Origin: Clostridia bacterium
Lineage (GTDB): Bacteria; Bacillota; Clostridia; Oscillospirales; CAG-272
Assembly: GCA_017452215.1 (NCBI GenBank)
Contig: JAFTMU010000379.1
Coordinates: 1 to 6,405, forward strand
Direction of reading: 5' to 3'
Length of the DNA: 6,405 nt
The notes beneath the pieces are model-generated. The model searched no databases. It had not been told where the DNA came from and saw nothing but the letters and a program-made list of their open reading frames with translations. A program made the position numbers and the translations under genes. The stretch's first letter is position 1; every line of letters starts with the position of its first letter. Shown piece by piece: positions 6,391 to 6,405 of this stretch.

Positions 6391-6405
6391 ATGATGTTAA
6401 AGCTC
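6391..6405 (+). CDS. rpmA: Ribosomal protein L27 (bL27), first codons only, with Prp-cleavable extension
   Basis: Five codons (M M L K L) are visible before the window ends. Firmicutes L27 precursors begin MLKLNLQFFA or similar, and Prp cuts after the double Phe. The visible residues fit that extension, and the position after prp and a strong Shine-Dalgarno makes the identification firm despite the short length. The true start may be ATG 6391 or 6394. The cleavage site itself is outside the window. Confidence 0.88.

Overview
The window looks like chromosomal DNA of a Gram-positive (Firmicutes, probably clostridial) bacterium of roughly balanced base composition. The evidence is the gene order rplU - prp - rpmA, an L27 start that fits the Firmicutes N-terminal extension (MLKL...), a VanY-type D,D-carboxypeptidase, a lipoprotein with an InlB-type B repeat, and strong Shine-Dalgarno sequences. 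Genus and species cannot be read from the sequence. All supported genes are on the + strand.

Region 1 (1-4558) is a run of three closely packed envelope genes. The first is the 3' end of an unrecognised multi-pass membrane protein that is open at the left edge. The second starts 1 nt after its stop: an 819-residue exported protein with Ig-like domains near the N-terminus and a right-handed parallel beta-helix in the middle. The third starts 20 nt further on: a 560-residue lipoprotein with a long stalk of degenerate tandem beta units joined by collagen-like Gly-X-Y linkers, ending in an InlB B-type repeat. The spacing suggests one transcript and a shared surface function, but no specific role can be read from sequence. 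A strong GC hairpin (4568-4602) follows the third gene.

Region 2 (4635-5492) holds a membrane-anchored VanY-family zinc D,D-carboxypeptidase with all core catalytic residues and an extra C-terminal tail. No promoter of its own is visible, so it may depend on read-through of the hairpin.

Region 3 (5493-6405) is the ribosomal block. An A-rich upstream tract and a near-perfect sigma-A promoter with extended -10 drive an approximately 80-nt structured leader, consistent in position with the L21 leader. Then come rplU (L21), prp (the cysteine protease that trims L27) and the first codons of rpmA (L27). Prp and L27 work together: Prp removes the L27 N-terminal extension, whose first residues are visible at the right edge.

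Nothing here amounts to a clearly new biological system. The least understood part is the pair of secreted proteins at 396-4558, and the most testable regulatory element is the rplU leader. There is no sign of mobile elements, CRISPR arrays, tRNA or rRNA.
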